Positions 17,666 through 25,925 of a DNA stretch of 64,000 nucleotides are shown piece after piece. Location of the stretch: positions 1 to 64,000 of the forward strand of contig CAYQNU010000016.1 in assembly GCA_964419055.1 (NCBI GenBank). The letters run 5' to 3'. The translations under genes and the position numbers were made by a program. The DNA comes from CAYQNU01 sp964419055 (GTDB lineage Bacteria > Bacteroidota > Bacteroidia > Flavobacteriales_D > Parvicellaceae). The notes beneath the pieces were generated by a model, which did not search any database, was not told the DNA's origin, and worked only from the letters and a program-made list of their open reading frames with translations. Position 1 is the stretch's first letter; each line of letters starts with the position of its first letter.

Positions 17666-18046
17666 TTATTTTTTTTGTTTTGGACGTTTAGTTCCGTATT
17701 TTGATCTTCTTTGTGATCTTCCTTCAACACCGGCAGTATCTAACGCACCACGAACGATGTGATATCTTACACCTGGTAAATCTTTTACTCTCCCACCACG
17801 TACTAAAACGATACTGTGCTCTTGTAAGTTATGACCTTCTCCACCAATGTAAGCGTTCACTTCTTTTCCATTTGTTAATCTAACCCTTGCAACTTTTCTC
17901 ATGGCAGAGTTTGGTTTTTTTGGAGTAGTGGTGTAAACCCTTACACATACACCTCTTCTTTGCGGACAAGAATCTAAAGCAGCAGATTTACTCACTTGTG
18001 CTTTTGATTGTCTCCCTTTTCTTACTAACTGTTGTATAGTTGGCAT
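17666..18046 (-). CDS. rpsL: 30S ribosomal protein uS12
   Basis: Decoding-centre protein and first gene of the block. The 126-aa product contains TTPKKPNSAMRK with Lys43 and RVKDLPGVRYH with Lys88. These are the two lysines whose mutation confers streptomycin resistance elsewhere, so the sequence looks wild type. A Bacteroidota-type promoter lies about 50 bp upstream with a small hairpin in the leader. Confidence 0.98.
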   Translation of the reverse strand: MPTIQQLVRKGRQSKAQVSKSAALDSCPQRRGVCVRVYTTTPKKPNSAMRKVARVRLTNGKEVNAYIGGEGHNLQEHSIVLVRGGRVKDLPGVRYHIVRGALDTAGVEGRSQRRSKYGTKRPKQKK

Positions 18047-18075
18047 ATTGACTTAATTATCTAAATATTATACTT

Positions 18076-18090
18076 ACCCTTTTTTAGGGT
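18076..18090 (-). promoter_or_regulatory. Leader hairpin of the ribosomal block
   Basis: ACCCT (18076-18080) and AGGGT (18086-18090) form a 5-bp GC-containing stem with a 5-nt loop. It lies within a few nucleotides of the inferred transcription start and about 30 nt ahead of the rpsL start. It may stabilise the 5' end or take part in autoregulation; that role is inference. Confidence 0.4.
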
Positions 18091-18093
18091 CTG

Positions 18094-18127
18094 CAAAGGT
18101 ACATGATTATTTTAATTATCCAACAAG
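18094..18127 (-). promoter_or_regulatory. Promoter of the rpsL-rplQ block
   Basis: The minus strand reads TACCTTTG (18094-18101), a perfect TAnnTTTG -7 element, with CTTGTTGG 18 nt upstream (18120-18127) as the -33 element. This matches the Bacteroidota housekeeping sigma consensus. It is the only convincing promoter seen ahead of the 33-gene block. Confidence 0.8.
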
Positions 18128-18266
18128 TGATTGTGAATTTTTTTTATATTTTTTTCAAACCCTTAAAAAGATGGTGTTTTTAAGCATAATTATCTCAAAA
18201 TAAGGCTCTATTTAAGGAGTGTTTTTCTATTAATTGATTTTTCAAATACGTTCAATTGTAAATTGA

Positions 18267-18291
18267 AATTGAAAAAGATTATTTTTCAATT
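18267..18291 (-). terminator. AT-only hairpin after the lipoprotein gene
   Basis: A perfect 10-bp inverted repeat (AATTGAAAAA at 18267-18276, TTTTTCAATT at 18282-18291) overlaps the stop codon of the 18290-18976 gene. It has a single G-C pair per arm, so it may end transcription only weakly. A second small inverted repeat lies at 18251-18267. Confidence 0.4.
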
Positions 18292-18976
18292 AATAAAAAA
18301 TTGAAATCATAGCGGTGTCTCCAGGAGTGCAATATACTGAATCATTATAGGATTGTGTAAAGCTGTTTTTTGTTACGTAATAGGCATATTTCCAATAACG
18401 TTGTCCTAATGTGTTGTATATAATAGTAGTGTCAACACTTAATCCATTAAAACTAAAAACCGCAGGGTTGTAACAAAGGTCGCAATTACTGTTCAAACTA
18501 TTAAATACTATATTGTCCTGATTATTTTGTGGAATCTGATTTCTTATTCTTAATTTTAATGTGCTTTTTGGATCAAGCTCAATATTTAATGTATTGGTTT
18601 CATTTACTTTTAAATCATCTGGATTAATGATGTTGGTGTAATTGAAATAATTTTGACTTGAAATCTCAATTTTATATTCTAAAGCATTTCGGTATTCAAA
18701 TTCAAAATGGTAGCCTCCACTTGCATCGGTGGTTGAAGACTTAAGTAATTTGAAACTATTTGAAAAAGTGTTGTTATCCAGTTCTTTTGAAAAAATCTTA
18801 ACATTTACAGATGAAACGCCAAATTGATTGCCACTGTTGGTCACTGTTCCTTTAATGGTTATTAAAGCATCTTTCTTTTTACAAGAATTAATAAAACAAA
18901 AAAAAGGAACCAAAACGAAAATCAATAAAAGAGAGAACGTGTTATTTTTTTTCAAAACTTTCGGTTGTATTATCAT
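18290..18976 (-). CDS. Putative lipoprotein, carboxypeptidase-regulatory-like
   Basis: A 228-aa protein with a basic start, a hydrophobic stretch and a lipobox ending in Cys32 (FINSC), so it is probably a membrane-anchored lipoprotein. The mature part (ITIKGTVTNSGNQFGVSSVNVKIFS ... GGYHFEFEY) looks like the beta-sandwich carboxypeptidase-regulatory fold common in Bacteroidota surface proteins. The ATG used overlaps the upstream gene by 35 bp; a TTG at 18955, seven codons in, is an alternative start that cuts the overlap to 14 bp. Function unknown. Confidence 0.7.
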   Translation of the reverse strand: MIIQPKVLKKNNTFSLLLIFVLVPFFCFINSCKKKDALITIKGTVTNSGNQFGVSSVNVKIFSKELDNNTFSNSFKLLKSSTTDASGGYHFEFEYRNALEYKIEISSQNYFNYTNIINPDDLKVNETNTLNIELDPKSTLKLRIRNQIPQNNQDNIVFNSLNSNCDLCYNPAVFSFNGLSVDTTIIYNTLGQRYWKYAYYVTKNSFTQSYNDSVYCTPGDTAMISIFY

Positions 18977-19781
18977 AGCTTAAGTAATAGAGTCCATTTG
19001 CAAGGGTACTCAAATCTGCAGTAGTTCCAAATCCCTTGGTTACCAAATCTCCAAATTCATTATGGATTTCAAATGTTGTGGATCCAGAAAATACAATTTC
19101 TTTTGACTTTCGGTTGTAGATGAAGCTGAGCTGCGGTATGCTTGAAGTTATTTCTGCAGAAGTTGATTTCTTTATTTTACTAGTTTGATCCATTTGGATA
19201 ACCCTAAATTTATTTACACCAGAATTAAAGTCGACATAATAAGCGTAGTTGTTCATTTTGGAAGAACCATTACCTTGAACAATACCAATATCCACCCATT
19301 TGTTCCACTTATACTGTTGTACAATAAAAGGCAAGGAACCTTGTTCATTTTTAGTCACCCATTCTAAGAATCCATTTTCTGATACCTTAATGTCTACTGT
19401 TTCAAAGGTCGGAGATGGTTTTAAACTTCCAGGATTTAACACTTTCGGTGAACATCCACTTTTATGTTTTATCTCAATAATAATATCATCGCCCAATTTA
19501 AAATTAAAATTTCCCAAATCTATTTCAAAAGCAGTTGAATTTATTTCATCTAATATAAGGTCGCCATTAACCCTTACTTCATAGGTGCAAAATCCAATAC
19601 CTTGTTCAGCAAAAGCATTGGCAATATAAATGTTTCTGTCTTGGTATTTTCCTTCAATTATGATTATTCCTGCTTTTTCATCATTAGATGGAGTATTAGA
19701 AGTTATAGTAAAGGAATTTAATCCTAATAATAAAATACAGATTAACAATGAATAGGTTATTTGAAGTAGGAATTTTGACAT
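18942..19781 (-). CDS. Secreted protein with T9SS-type C-terminal domain
   Basis: A 279-aa protein with an N-terminal signal peptide (hydrophobic about residues 7-24). The last 60-70 residues (LSFIYNRKSKEIVFSG ... LVTKGFG ... STLANGLYYLSY ... FEKK) have the beta-rich layout of type A T9SS sorting domains, though divergent. The middle has no family I recognise. It overlaps the downstream lipoprotein gene, so the two are probably co-transcribed. If the sorting call is right, it is exported by the system encoded at 32626-40830. Confidence 0.65.
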   Translation of the reverse strand: MSKFLLQITYSLLICILLLGLNSFTITSNTPSNDEKAGIIIIEGKYQDRNIYIANAFAEQGIGFCTYEVRVNGDLILDEINSTAFEIDLGNFNFKLGDDIIIEIKHKSGCSPKVLNPGSLKPSPTFETVDIKVSENGFLEWVTKNEQGSLPFIVQQYKWNKWVDIGIVQGNGSSKMNNYAYYVDFNSGVNKFRVIQMDQTSKIKKSTSAEITSSIPQLSFIYNRKSKEIVFSGSTTFEIHNEFGDLVTKGFGTTADLSTLANGLYYLSYDNTTESFEKK

Positions 19782-19834
19782 GGCACTTTGTATAGAGTTA
19801 TGCTAAGTATATTGAATTGACATAGAATGAATAG

Positions 19835-19842
19835 CAAATATA
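19835..19842 (-). promoter_or_regulatory. -7 promoter element upstream of the secreted-protein gene
   Basis: TATATTTG on the minus strand fits TAnnTTTG and lies 53 bp before the start at 19781. No convincing -33 element was found. Confidence 0.45.
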
Positions 19843-19934
19843 CCTATTTAAGAGTTGCTAAACTATTTTATTGTAGGACTGGTTGATAATTCTTGATGAA
19901 TGTGATAAAATTACCTTTAAATGAATTTTACGGC

Positions 19935-20189
19935 TTAAAGATTTAAATGAACAAAGAGTCGCCCAAAATTTTTACTATCTTTTTCAATCCTTTTAATATG
20001 ATGTTTAATTTCTTTTGACTCCAAAAAACGAAGAACTCTTTTTTTTAATTGCCCTGAACCTTTTCCAGGGATAATTTCTACCAATTTTATTTTTGATTCA
20101 ATCGCTTCTTTTAAAAGATCTGTTAATGAAACTTCAATTGCTGTTGAATTGTTATATATTTCGTGTAAATCCAACTTCAGTTTACTCAT
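19935..20189 (-). CDS. Small Smr-domain protein
   Basis: An 84-aa protein that is essentially a single Smr domain: LDLHE at residues 6-10 and the EIIPGKGSGQLKKRVLRFL motif. Smr domains occur in MutS2 C termini and as standalone putative nucleases. The usual HGxG loop is changed to PGKGSG, a variant I believe is common in Bacteroidota homologues. The start overlaps the upstream gene by 8 bp, indicating translational coupling. Last gene of the metF-ParA-like unit. Confidence 0.8.
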   Translation of the reverse strand: MSKLKLDLHEIYNNSTAIEVSLTDLLKEAIESKIKLVEIIPGKGSGQLKKRVLRFLESKEIKHHIKRIEKDSKNFGRLFVHLNL

Positions 20190-20703
20190 CTTTAGATTTG
20201 TTTTTATCGTATTCAGTAACAGTAGCCTCGATTATTTTTTCTATAATCAAACGAGTGTATTCCGCATCCCATTGAATTTTTTTTGATACAAAATTATAGG
20301 TGGCAATTCCTATAGGTTTTGTATTTAAAAACGACATATCAAGATTGGATTTGGTTTTAAATAAGCTGACATCTACTTTAATGGTCGATTTTTTCGGATA
20401 TGAATTAGGTAAACCTTTTGTGCTTATCAATAAGTGTTTGCTCACATAACCGCTTTTATTGAAATATACCTTATACACATATCCTGTATCCAAAGAGATT
20501 TTACATCTTCCATTTTGAGCAATTGTAGAATCAATTTTAATATTATCTCTAACGATAATAATTTTAACAACATTTAATTTGGCACCAACTTCTTCTACGG
20601 AGCTAATCTTTGCATCAAATTTAATGTTGATTTTGTCAGAATCTTGCGATTTACCTATAAAGTAAATAAAATGAAAAGATATAAAAATCAAATATTTCAA
20701 CAA
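20182..20703 (-). CDS. Exported protein of unknown function
   Basis: A 173-aa protein with a probable signal peptide (LKYLIFISFHFIYFIGKSQ). The mature part holds a beta-sandwich motif (KIIIVRDNIKIDSTIAQNGRCKISLDTGYVYKVYFNKSGYVSKHLLIST) seen in many Bacteroidota cell-envelope proteins. No ATG is available: the frame must start at a TTG at 20703 or the adjacent TTG at 20700. It lies 5 bp after the gene at 20709-21104 and overlaps the Smr gene. Confidence 0.7.
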   Translation of the reverse strand: MLKYLIFISFHFIYFIGKSQDSDKINIKFDAKISSVEEVGAKLNVVKIIIVRDNIKIDSTIAQNGRCKISLDTGYVYKVYFNKSGYVSKHLLISTKGLPNSYPKKSTIKVDVSLFKTKSNLDMSFLNTKPIGIATYNFVSKKIQWDAEYTRLIIEKIIEATVTEYDKNKSKDE

Positions 20704-20708
20704 TTCAA

Positions 20709-21104
20709 TTATTTAGTTTTGATAAAATGTGCAATTCCCTCCATTGCTACATTAAATGTAGTTTTATTGATGGTTTTTATGGTTTTCAAAAGAGAAGTGT
20801 TGTTTAAAAGAGGATCTAGTTTTGCTCCTTCTTCTACAACTTCCATCCATAAGTCAGCAAAACTTCTTTTTTGCTCCTTGGCACGTTGATGAAGAATTTT
20901 TGCAATTTCCTTCGAAGTAATGGATTTTAAGTTATTGTTTTGATTCAAAGAAGATAGGGTTATTGTCTTTTCCTCAGGTTTTACAATTGACACAGGTTGT
21001 TGGTTTAAGAAATCTTCTTTTGACTTCACATGTTCAAAGTGAATTTCATTTGGATTTTGACTTAAAAAATTACTTAAGTCCTTTAAAGTGTCAGCTTTTG
21101 CCAT
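20709..21104 (-). CDS. Small protein next to ParA-like ATPase
   Basis: A 131-aa soluble protein without signal peptide or membrane segment. The first half is polar (short SLSS/NQNNN linkers); the second half (residues about 62-131: ITSKEIAKILHQRAKEQKRSFADLWMEVVEEGAKLDPLL ... FNVAMEGIAHFIK) looks helical. I do not recognise the family. It lies 21 bp after the ParA-like gene, so it could be the partner or cargo adaptor of that ATPase; that is inference from position. Confidence 0.65.
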   Translation of the reverse strand: MAKADTLKDLSNFLSQNPNEIHFEHVKSKEDFLNQQPVSIVKPEEKTITLSSLNQNNNLKSITSKEIAKILHQRAKEQKRSFADLWMEVVEEGAKLDPLLNNTSLLKTIKTINKTTFNVAMEGIAHFIKTK

Positions 21105-21125
21105 GGGTTAATGAATTATGGAGAA

Positions 21126-21752
21126 TTATTTTAAAACGGTCAAAATTTGTTGAGCGATCGGTTTGTATCTTCTTTCAGGTAGAATGGTGCTAGGGGCTGT
21201 AAATTGCTTTTTTTGAGGAACAAAAATGTCAAACATTTCGATATCCAATTTTTCTAGAATTTCTTTTATTGTAGCTATCCGTGTTCTGCAATGAATTCTA
21301 TTAGGAAGGATGAATAGCTTTAAAGAAGGTTTTAATGATTTTGCGGGTTTCAAATCCTTAACAGTTTGGTAGGTAACTAATAAATCATTGTGTGTTAAGC
21401 TTGTTGTTATTATAACCAAATCAGAAGAAAGACAAAGTTCTTTAATTCCGCTATCCGTTGTTTTACCTGCGCTATCGATAATAATGTAATCGTATTTGTT
21501 TAATGAGTTGATTTTTAGTATTTCATTACTTACATCTACATCAGATGATGGCAAAATCGGAAATAGCTTATCATCTTTTAATTTACCTTTAAAGAGCTCC
21601 ATTTTTCGGGAGGCTATTAATGTGAAATTCGGATCGGTTTCAAAAACAATGACTTTTTTACCCATCGCATGAATAGATGTAGCAAGATTTATTGCATTGG
21701 TCGTTTTTCCTGACCCGCCTTTCCTGCTAATAAACGAAATTACTTTTGTCAT
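21126..21752 (-). CDS. ParA/MinD-family ATPase, orphan
   Basis: A 208-aa deviant-Walker ATPase. Walker A is KGGSGKTT (residues 11-18), with the signature Lys; the switch I region holds FETDPN, and switch II lies in YDYIIIDSAGKTTDSG. Such enzymes position plasmids, chromosomes or protein machines by ATP-driven dimer gradients. No parB is adjacent; instead there is a small helical protein, an exported protein and an Smr protein. This favours a role other than classical chromosome segregation. It starts 18 bp after metF. Confidence 0.85.
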   Translation of the reverse strand: MTKVISFISRKGGSGKTTNAINLATSIHAMGKKVIVFETDPNFTLIASRKMELFKGKLKDDKLFPILPSSDVDVSNEILKINSLNKYDYIIIDSAGKTTDSGIKELCLSSDLVIITTSLTHNDLLVTYQTVKDLKPAKSLKPSLKLFILPNRIHCRTRIATIKEILEKLDIEMFDIFVPQKKQFTAPSTILPERRYKPIAQQILTVLK

Positions 21753-21770
21753 GTTTTTGGGTAGTTTGAA

Positions 21771-22721
21771 TTAAAAAATTTCTTTAGCTATGCTTTTTAC
21801 AGATGCGCCTTTACCCATTGTGTAAAAATGAAGGACAGGAACATTTGCAGCCATTAATTCTCTAGCTTGATTGATTCCCCATTCAATTCCTAATTGTTTT
21901 ACTTGAGCTTCAGTTTTACACTTTTCTAATTCAATTGAAAGTTCCATTGGAAAATCAATATGGAAGAATTTTGGTAAAAATGTTTTATGAGCTAAAGCTG
22001 CAATGGGTTTTAATCCTGGAATAATTGGCACATTAATTCCAACAGCACGGCATTTCTCCACAAAAGAGAAATACTTTTTATTATCATAGAATAACTGAGT
22101 TACAATATAGTCAGCACCTGCATCCACTTTCGCTTTTAAATGCTTCAAGTCTGTTTCAGGATTCATCGATTCAAAATGTTTTTCAGGATAACCCGCTGCT
22201 CCAATACAAAAGTCAGTTGGAGAATTTTGTGATTCATTTTCTAAATAGATGCCTTCATTTAATTTCTTAACTTGTTTAATTAAATCAATAGCATAGGGAT
22301 GTCCTCCTTTAGTAGGAATGAATACTTGCTCACTTTTGATAGGATCTCCCCTTAGTGCCAATACGTTATCAATGCCTAAAAACTTTAAGTCAATGAGAGC
22401 ATTTTCGGTTTCCTCAACATTAAATCCTCCGCAAATGATGTGAGGTACTGCATCTACTTTGTATTTGTTCATGATGGCCGCACAAATACCAACGGTTCCT
22501 GGTCTTTTTCTTATGCTTATTTTTTTTAATAAACCATCACCCATATCTTTATAGTGGTATTCTTCACGGTGATAAGTAACATTCACGAATTTAGGACCAA
22601 ATTCAATTAATGGATCTATTCCACTGTATATGTCTTCTATACCTTTTCCTTTTAATGGTGGGATTATTTCAAAAGAAAAAAGAGTTTTTTCCGCCTCATT
22701 GATGTAATCAATAACTTTCAT
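21771..22721 (-). CDS. metF: 5,10-methylenetetrahydrofolate reductase
   Basis: FAD enzyme that makes 5-methyl-THF for methionine synthesis. The 316-aa protein is a TIM barrel with FSFEIIPPLKGKG near the N terminus (Glu is the catalytic residue), VTYHREEYHY, NVLALRGDP, AAGYPEKH and GADYIVTQLFYD, and GLKPIAAL later. No other methionine gene is near. A TATCTTTG -7 element lies at 22743-22750 in the short gap to the divergent lepA. Confidence 0.96.
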   Translation of the reverse strand: MKVIDYINEAEKTLFSFEIIPPLKGKGIEDIYSGIDPLIEFGPKFVNVTYHREEYHYKDMGDGLLKKISIRKRPGTVGICAAIMNKYKVDAVPHIICGGFNVEETENALIDLKFLGIDNVLALRGDPIKSEQVFIPTKGGHPYAIDLIKQVKKLNEGIYLENESQNSPTDFCIGAAGYPEKHFESMNPETDLKHLKAKVDAGADYIVTQLFYDNKKYFSFVEKCRAVGINVPIIPGLKPIAALAHKTFLPKFFHIDFPMELSIELEKCKTEAQVKQLGIEWGINQARELMAANVPVLHFYTMGKGASVKSIAKEIF

Positions 22722-22742
22722 GTACTTCAGTTAATTTTTTCA

Positions 22743-22750
22743 CAAAGATA
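22743..22750 (-). promoter_or_regulatory. -7 promoter element of metF
   Basis: The minus strand reads TATCTTTG, matching TAnnTTTG, 21 bp upstream of the metF ATG. This places the transcription start about 15 nt before the start codon. Confidence 0.55.
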
Positions 22751-22846
22751 AAGTAGAAATTGCTAAAGATTTTGTAAAAAATTCAAATTATGAAAAAATA
22801 ACCAACATCTTCATAAATATGTTAGTTAAAGATTAAGTTTTATTGT

Positions 22847-22854
22847 TAATTTTG
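22847..22854 (+). promoter_or_regulatory. -7 promoter element of lepA
   Basis: TAATTTTG matches TAnnTTTG and lies 20 bp upstream of the lepA start codon. The shared metF/lepA intergenic region thus carries divergent promoters. Confidence 0.5.
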
Positions 22855-22874
22855 CCACACTTTAATAAGAATTA

Positions 22875-24665
22875 ATGAAGAACATAAGAAACTTTTGTAT
22901 TATAGCTCACATTGACCACGGAAAAAGTACGTTGGCAGATAGATTATTACAATATACAGGAACTATTGCTGATCGTGATATGAAAGCTCAAGCCTTAGAT
23001 GATATGGATTTGGAGCGTGAGAGAGGTATTACCATCAAGAGTCATGCGATTCAAATGAACTATAAATATAATGGTGAGAATTATGTGTTGAACCTAATTG
23101 ATACTCCTGGTCACGTTGATTTTTCATATGAAGTTTCTCGTTCAATTGCAGCTTGTGAAGGAGCTCTTTTAATTGTAGATGCCTCTCAAGGTATTCAAGC
23201 ACAAACCATTTCTAATTTATACTTGGCCATAGAAAACGATTTAGAAATTATTCCTATTCTTAATAAAATGGACTTGCCCGGGGCAATGCCAGAAGAGGTA
23301 TCCGATCAAATTATTGATTTAATTGGGTGTAAACAAGAAGATATTATTCCTGCAAGTGGAAAAACAGGGTTAGGGATTGAAGATATTTTAGCAGCGATTA
23401 TTGCTAAAGTTCCTGCTCCTAAAGGTGATGAAAGTGCTCCATTGCAAGCTATGATTTTTGATTCAGTTTACAATCCTTTTAGAGGGGTAATTGCATATTA
23501 CCGTATTATGAACGGAGTGCTGAAGAAAAATGATAAAGTGAAATTTGTTAATACAGATACTTCTTACAATGCCGATGAAATTGGTGTTTTGAAAATGGAT
23601 TTATCACCCAAATTAGAAGTTAGAGCAGGAGATGTAGGATATATTATCTCAGGTATTAAAAAAGCAAATGAGGTTAAAGTAGGGGATACCATAACTACTG
23701 TTGAAAATCCATGTATGGATTCTATTCAAGGTTTTGAAGATGTTAAACCAATGGTGTATGCTGGCATTTATCCAGTTGACACTGAAGATTATGAAGAATT
23801 GCGTTCTTCTATGGAAAAATTGCAGCTGAATGATGCATCTTTGGTTTTTGAGCCAGAAAGTTCTGCAGCATTAGGTTTTGGTTTTCGATGTGGATTCTTA
23901 GGAATGTTACACATGGAAATTATTCAAGAACGATTAGAACGTGAGTTCAATATGACGGTCATTACAACCGTGCCTAACGTGTCCTACAAGGCTTATTTAA
24001 AAAAGGAAAATGAGATGATTATTGTTAATAATCCTTCTGATTTACCAGATGTAAGCAAAATGGATTATATTGAAGAGCCTTTTATTAAAGCGCAAATAAT
24101 CACCAAATCGGAATTTGTAGGGGCGATTATGACGCTTTGTATTGAAAAAAGAGGAAATCTAACCAATCAAGTTTATCTTACCCAAGATAGAGTTGAGTTG
24201 GGCTTTGAAATGCCTTTAGCCGAGGTGGTATTTGATTTTTACGATCGCTTAAAAACCATAAGCAAAGGATACGCATCATTTGATTATCACCCAACGGGTT
24301 ATGTTGAGTCTGACTTGATTAAATTAGACATTTTATTAAATGCCGAACAAGTGGATGCATTATCAGCCCTAGTACATAGAAGCAATGCCTTTAACTTAGG
24401 TAAGAAAATTTGCCTTAAATTAAAAGAACTCATCCCTCGTCAACAATTCGAAATCCCTATTCAAGCAGCAATTGGTGCTAAAATAGTAGCTCGAGAAACC
24501 ATTAAAGCGCTTCGTAAAGATGTTACCGCCAAATGTTATGGTGGTGATATATCACGTAAACGTAAATTATTGGAAAAACAAAAAGAAGGTAAAAAACGTA
24601 TGCGTCAAGTAGGAAGAGTTGAAATTCCTCAGGAGGCATTTATGGCTGTACTTAAATTGGATTAG
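22875..24665 (+). CDS. lepA: Elongation factor 4 (LepA) GTPase
   Basis: Ribosome-associated GTPase implicated in back-translocation and initiation/assembly. The 596-aa protein has G1 AHIDHGKST (residues 11-19), DTPGHVDFSYEV, NKMDLPGA, EF-G-like domains II, III and V, and the LepA-specific C-terminal domain ending with CYGGDISRKRKLLEKQKEGKKRMRQVG. Length is normal. It lies upstream of carA, an unusual neighbour. Confidence 0.97.
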   Translation: MKNIRNFCIIAHIDHGKSTLADRLLQYTGTIADRDMKAQALDDMDLERERGITIKSHAIQMNYKYNGENYVLNLIDTPGHVDFSYEVSRSIAACEGALLIVDASQGIQAQTISNLYLAIENDLEIIPILNKMDLPGAMPEEVSDQIIDLIGCKQEDIIPASGKTGLGIEDILAAIIAKVPAPKGDESAPLQAMIFDSVYNPFRGVIAYYRIMNGVLKKNDKVKFVNTDTSYNADEIGVLKMDLSPKLEVRAGDVGYIISGIKKANEVKVGDTITTVENPCMDSIQGFEDVKPMVYAGIYPVDTEDYEELRSSMEKLQLNDASLVFEPESSAALGFGFRCGFLGMLHMEIIQERLEREFNMTVITTVPNVSYKAYLKKENEMIIVNNPSDLPDVSKMDYIEEPFIKAQIITKSEFVGAIMTLCIEKRGNLTNQVYLTQDRVELGFEMPLAEVVFDFYDRLKTISKGYASFDYHPTGYVESDLIKLDILLNAEQVDALSALVHRSNAFNLGKKICLKLKELIPRQQFEIPIQAAIGAKIVARETIKALRKDVTAKCYGGDISRKRKLLEKQKEGKKRMRQVGRVEIPQEAFMAVLKLD

Positions 24666-24736
24666 TTTTTAACGGATTCGGTTTTTATTGTTAAAAAATA
24701 AAACGTGTTGTTTATATAATTGGGTTATTTTTTTCA

Positions 24737-24765
24737 TTGATTTAATGATTCTAGTTTTACCTTTG
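24737..24765 (+). promoter_or_regulatory. Promoter of carA, probably leaderless
   Basis: TACCTTTG (24758-24765) is a perfect -7 element, with TTG (24737-24739) 18 nt upstream. Only 4 nt separate the box from the carA ATG at 24770. With the usual 4-7 nt spacing from box to start, transcription would begin at or next to the start codon, giving a leaderless message. Confidence 0.7.
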
Positions 24766-24769
24766 CGGT

Positions 24770-25900
24770 ATGAATATTACAGATAGTAATGCAGTTCTCA
24801 TTTTAGCCGATGGAACTGTTTTCAACGGAAAGTCCTGTGGTGCTAAAGGAACTGCACTTGGCGAGATTGCTTTCAATACCGGAATGACGGGATATCAAGA
24901 GATTTTTACTGACCCTTCTTATTTTGAACAGATCGTTGTGATGGCTACTTCACACATCGGAAACTATGGTGTTCACATAGATGAAGTAGAATCGAATTCA
25001 CCTAAGATTAAGGGTTTGGTTGTAAAAAAGTTTGCATACAAAGAATCTCGTTATGGTGGAAAAATTTCTTCACTTCAAGAATATTTAGAGAAGAGTAATG
25101 TAGTAGGAATAGGAGATATTGATACAAGGTCATTAGTTAGACACATAGCTAAATACGGTGCTCAAAATGCTATTATTTCAAGTGTTGAATTGGATGTTGA
25201 GAAATTAAAGGCCTCTTTATTATTAGCGCCAGACATGAAAGGTCTAGAATTAGCTTCTCGAGTTTCTACTAAAGAAATTTACGAAGTGAGTTCAGAAAAC
25301 CCTATTTTTAATGTGGCGCTTTTGGATTTTGGAGTTAAACAGAATATCATTCGTTGTCTTGTGGATAGAGGTTGTAAAGTAACAGTTTATCCTTACAACA
25401 CTTCCTCGGAAGTAATCAAATCTTCAAACCCTGATGGAATCATGTTGAGCAACGGTCCTGGAGATCCTGAACCATTAACTTCCGTAATTAATACTGTTAA
25501 AGATTTAGTGGCGTCTGACATACCTATTTTCGGAATTTGTTTAGGTCATCAAATTTTAGGTTTAAGTCAAGGATTGGCAACCGAAAAAATGCACAACGGC
25601 CATAGAGGAATTAATCACCCTATTCAAAATGTAATAACGGGTAAAGGTGAAATTACCTCTCAAAATCACGGCTTTGTCGTTAAAATGGAAGATGCAAAAG
25701 CAAATCCTAATATTGTAATAACTCATATCCATTTAAATGATGGTACCTTAGCAGGGATTGCATTAAAAGATAAAAAGGTTTTTTCTGTTCAATACCACCC
25801 AGAGGCATCACCTGGTCCGCACGATTCTAGATATTTATTTGATCAATTTGTAAACAATATGAAGGTGTACAAAAACGAATCAAATTTAATTAAAGCATAA
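24770..25900 (+). CDS. carA: Carbamoyl-phosphate synthase small subunit
   Basis: Glutaminase subunit that feeds ammonia to CarB for arginine and pyrimidine synthesis. The 376-aa protein has the N-terminal CPSase domain (ADGTVFNGKSCG, GEIAFNTGMTGYQEIFTDPSY) and a class I amidotransferase domain with nucleophile Cys in FGICLGHQILGL and the His/Glu pair in VQYHPEASPGPHDS. carB is not in the window. It is followed 25 bp later by eno, keeping the carA-eno pairing of flavobacteria but away from rplQ. Confidence 0.97.
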   Translation: MNITDSNAVLILADGTVFNGKSCGAKGTALGEIAFNTGMTGYQEIFTDPSYFEQIVVMATSHIGNYGVHIDEVESNSPKIKGLVVKKFAYKESRYGGKISSLQEYLEKSNVVGIGDIDTRSLVRHIAKYGAQNAIISSVELDVEKLKASLLLAPDMKGLELASRVSTKEIYEVSSENPIFNVALLDFGVKQNIIRCLVDRGCKVTVYPYNTSSEVIKSSNPDGIMLSNGPGDPEPLTSVINTVKDLVASDIPIFGICLGHQILGLSQGLATEKMHNGHRGINHPIQNVITGKGEITSQNHGFVVKMEDAKANPNIVITHIHLNDGTLAGIALKDKKVFSVQYHPEASPGPHDSRYLFDQFVNNMKVYKNESNLIKA

Positions 25901-25925
25901 AAATAATTTTCCAAAATAAAAGGTA

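Noticed and set aside
21126..21752. Chromosome-partition parAB locus or integrated plasmid
   Set aside because: No ParB, no parS-like sites, no replication or mobility genes nearby; base composition looks like the neighbours.
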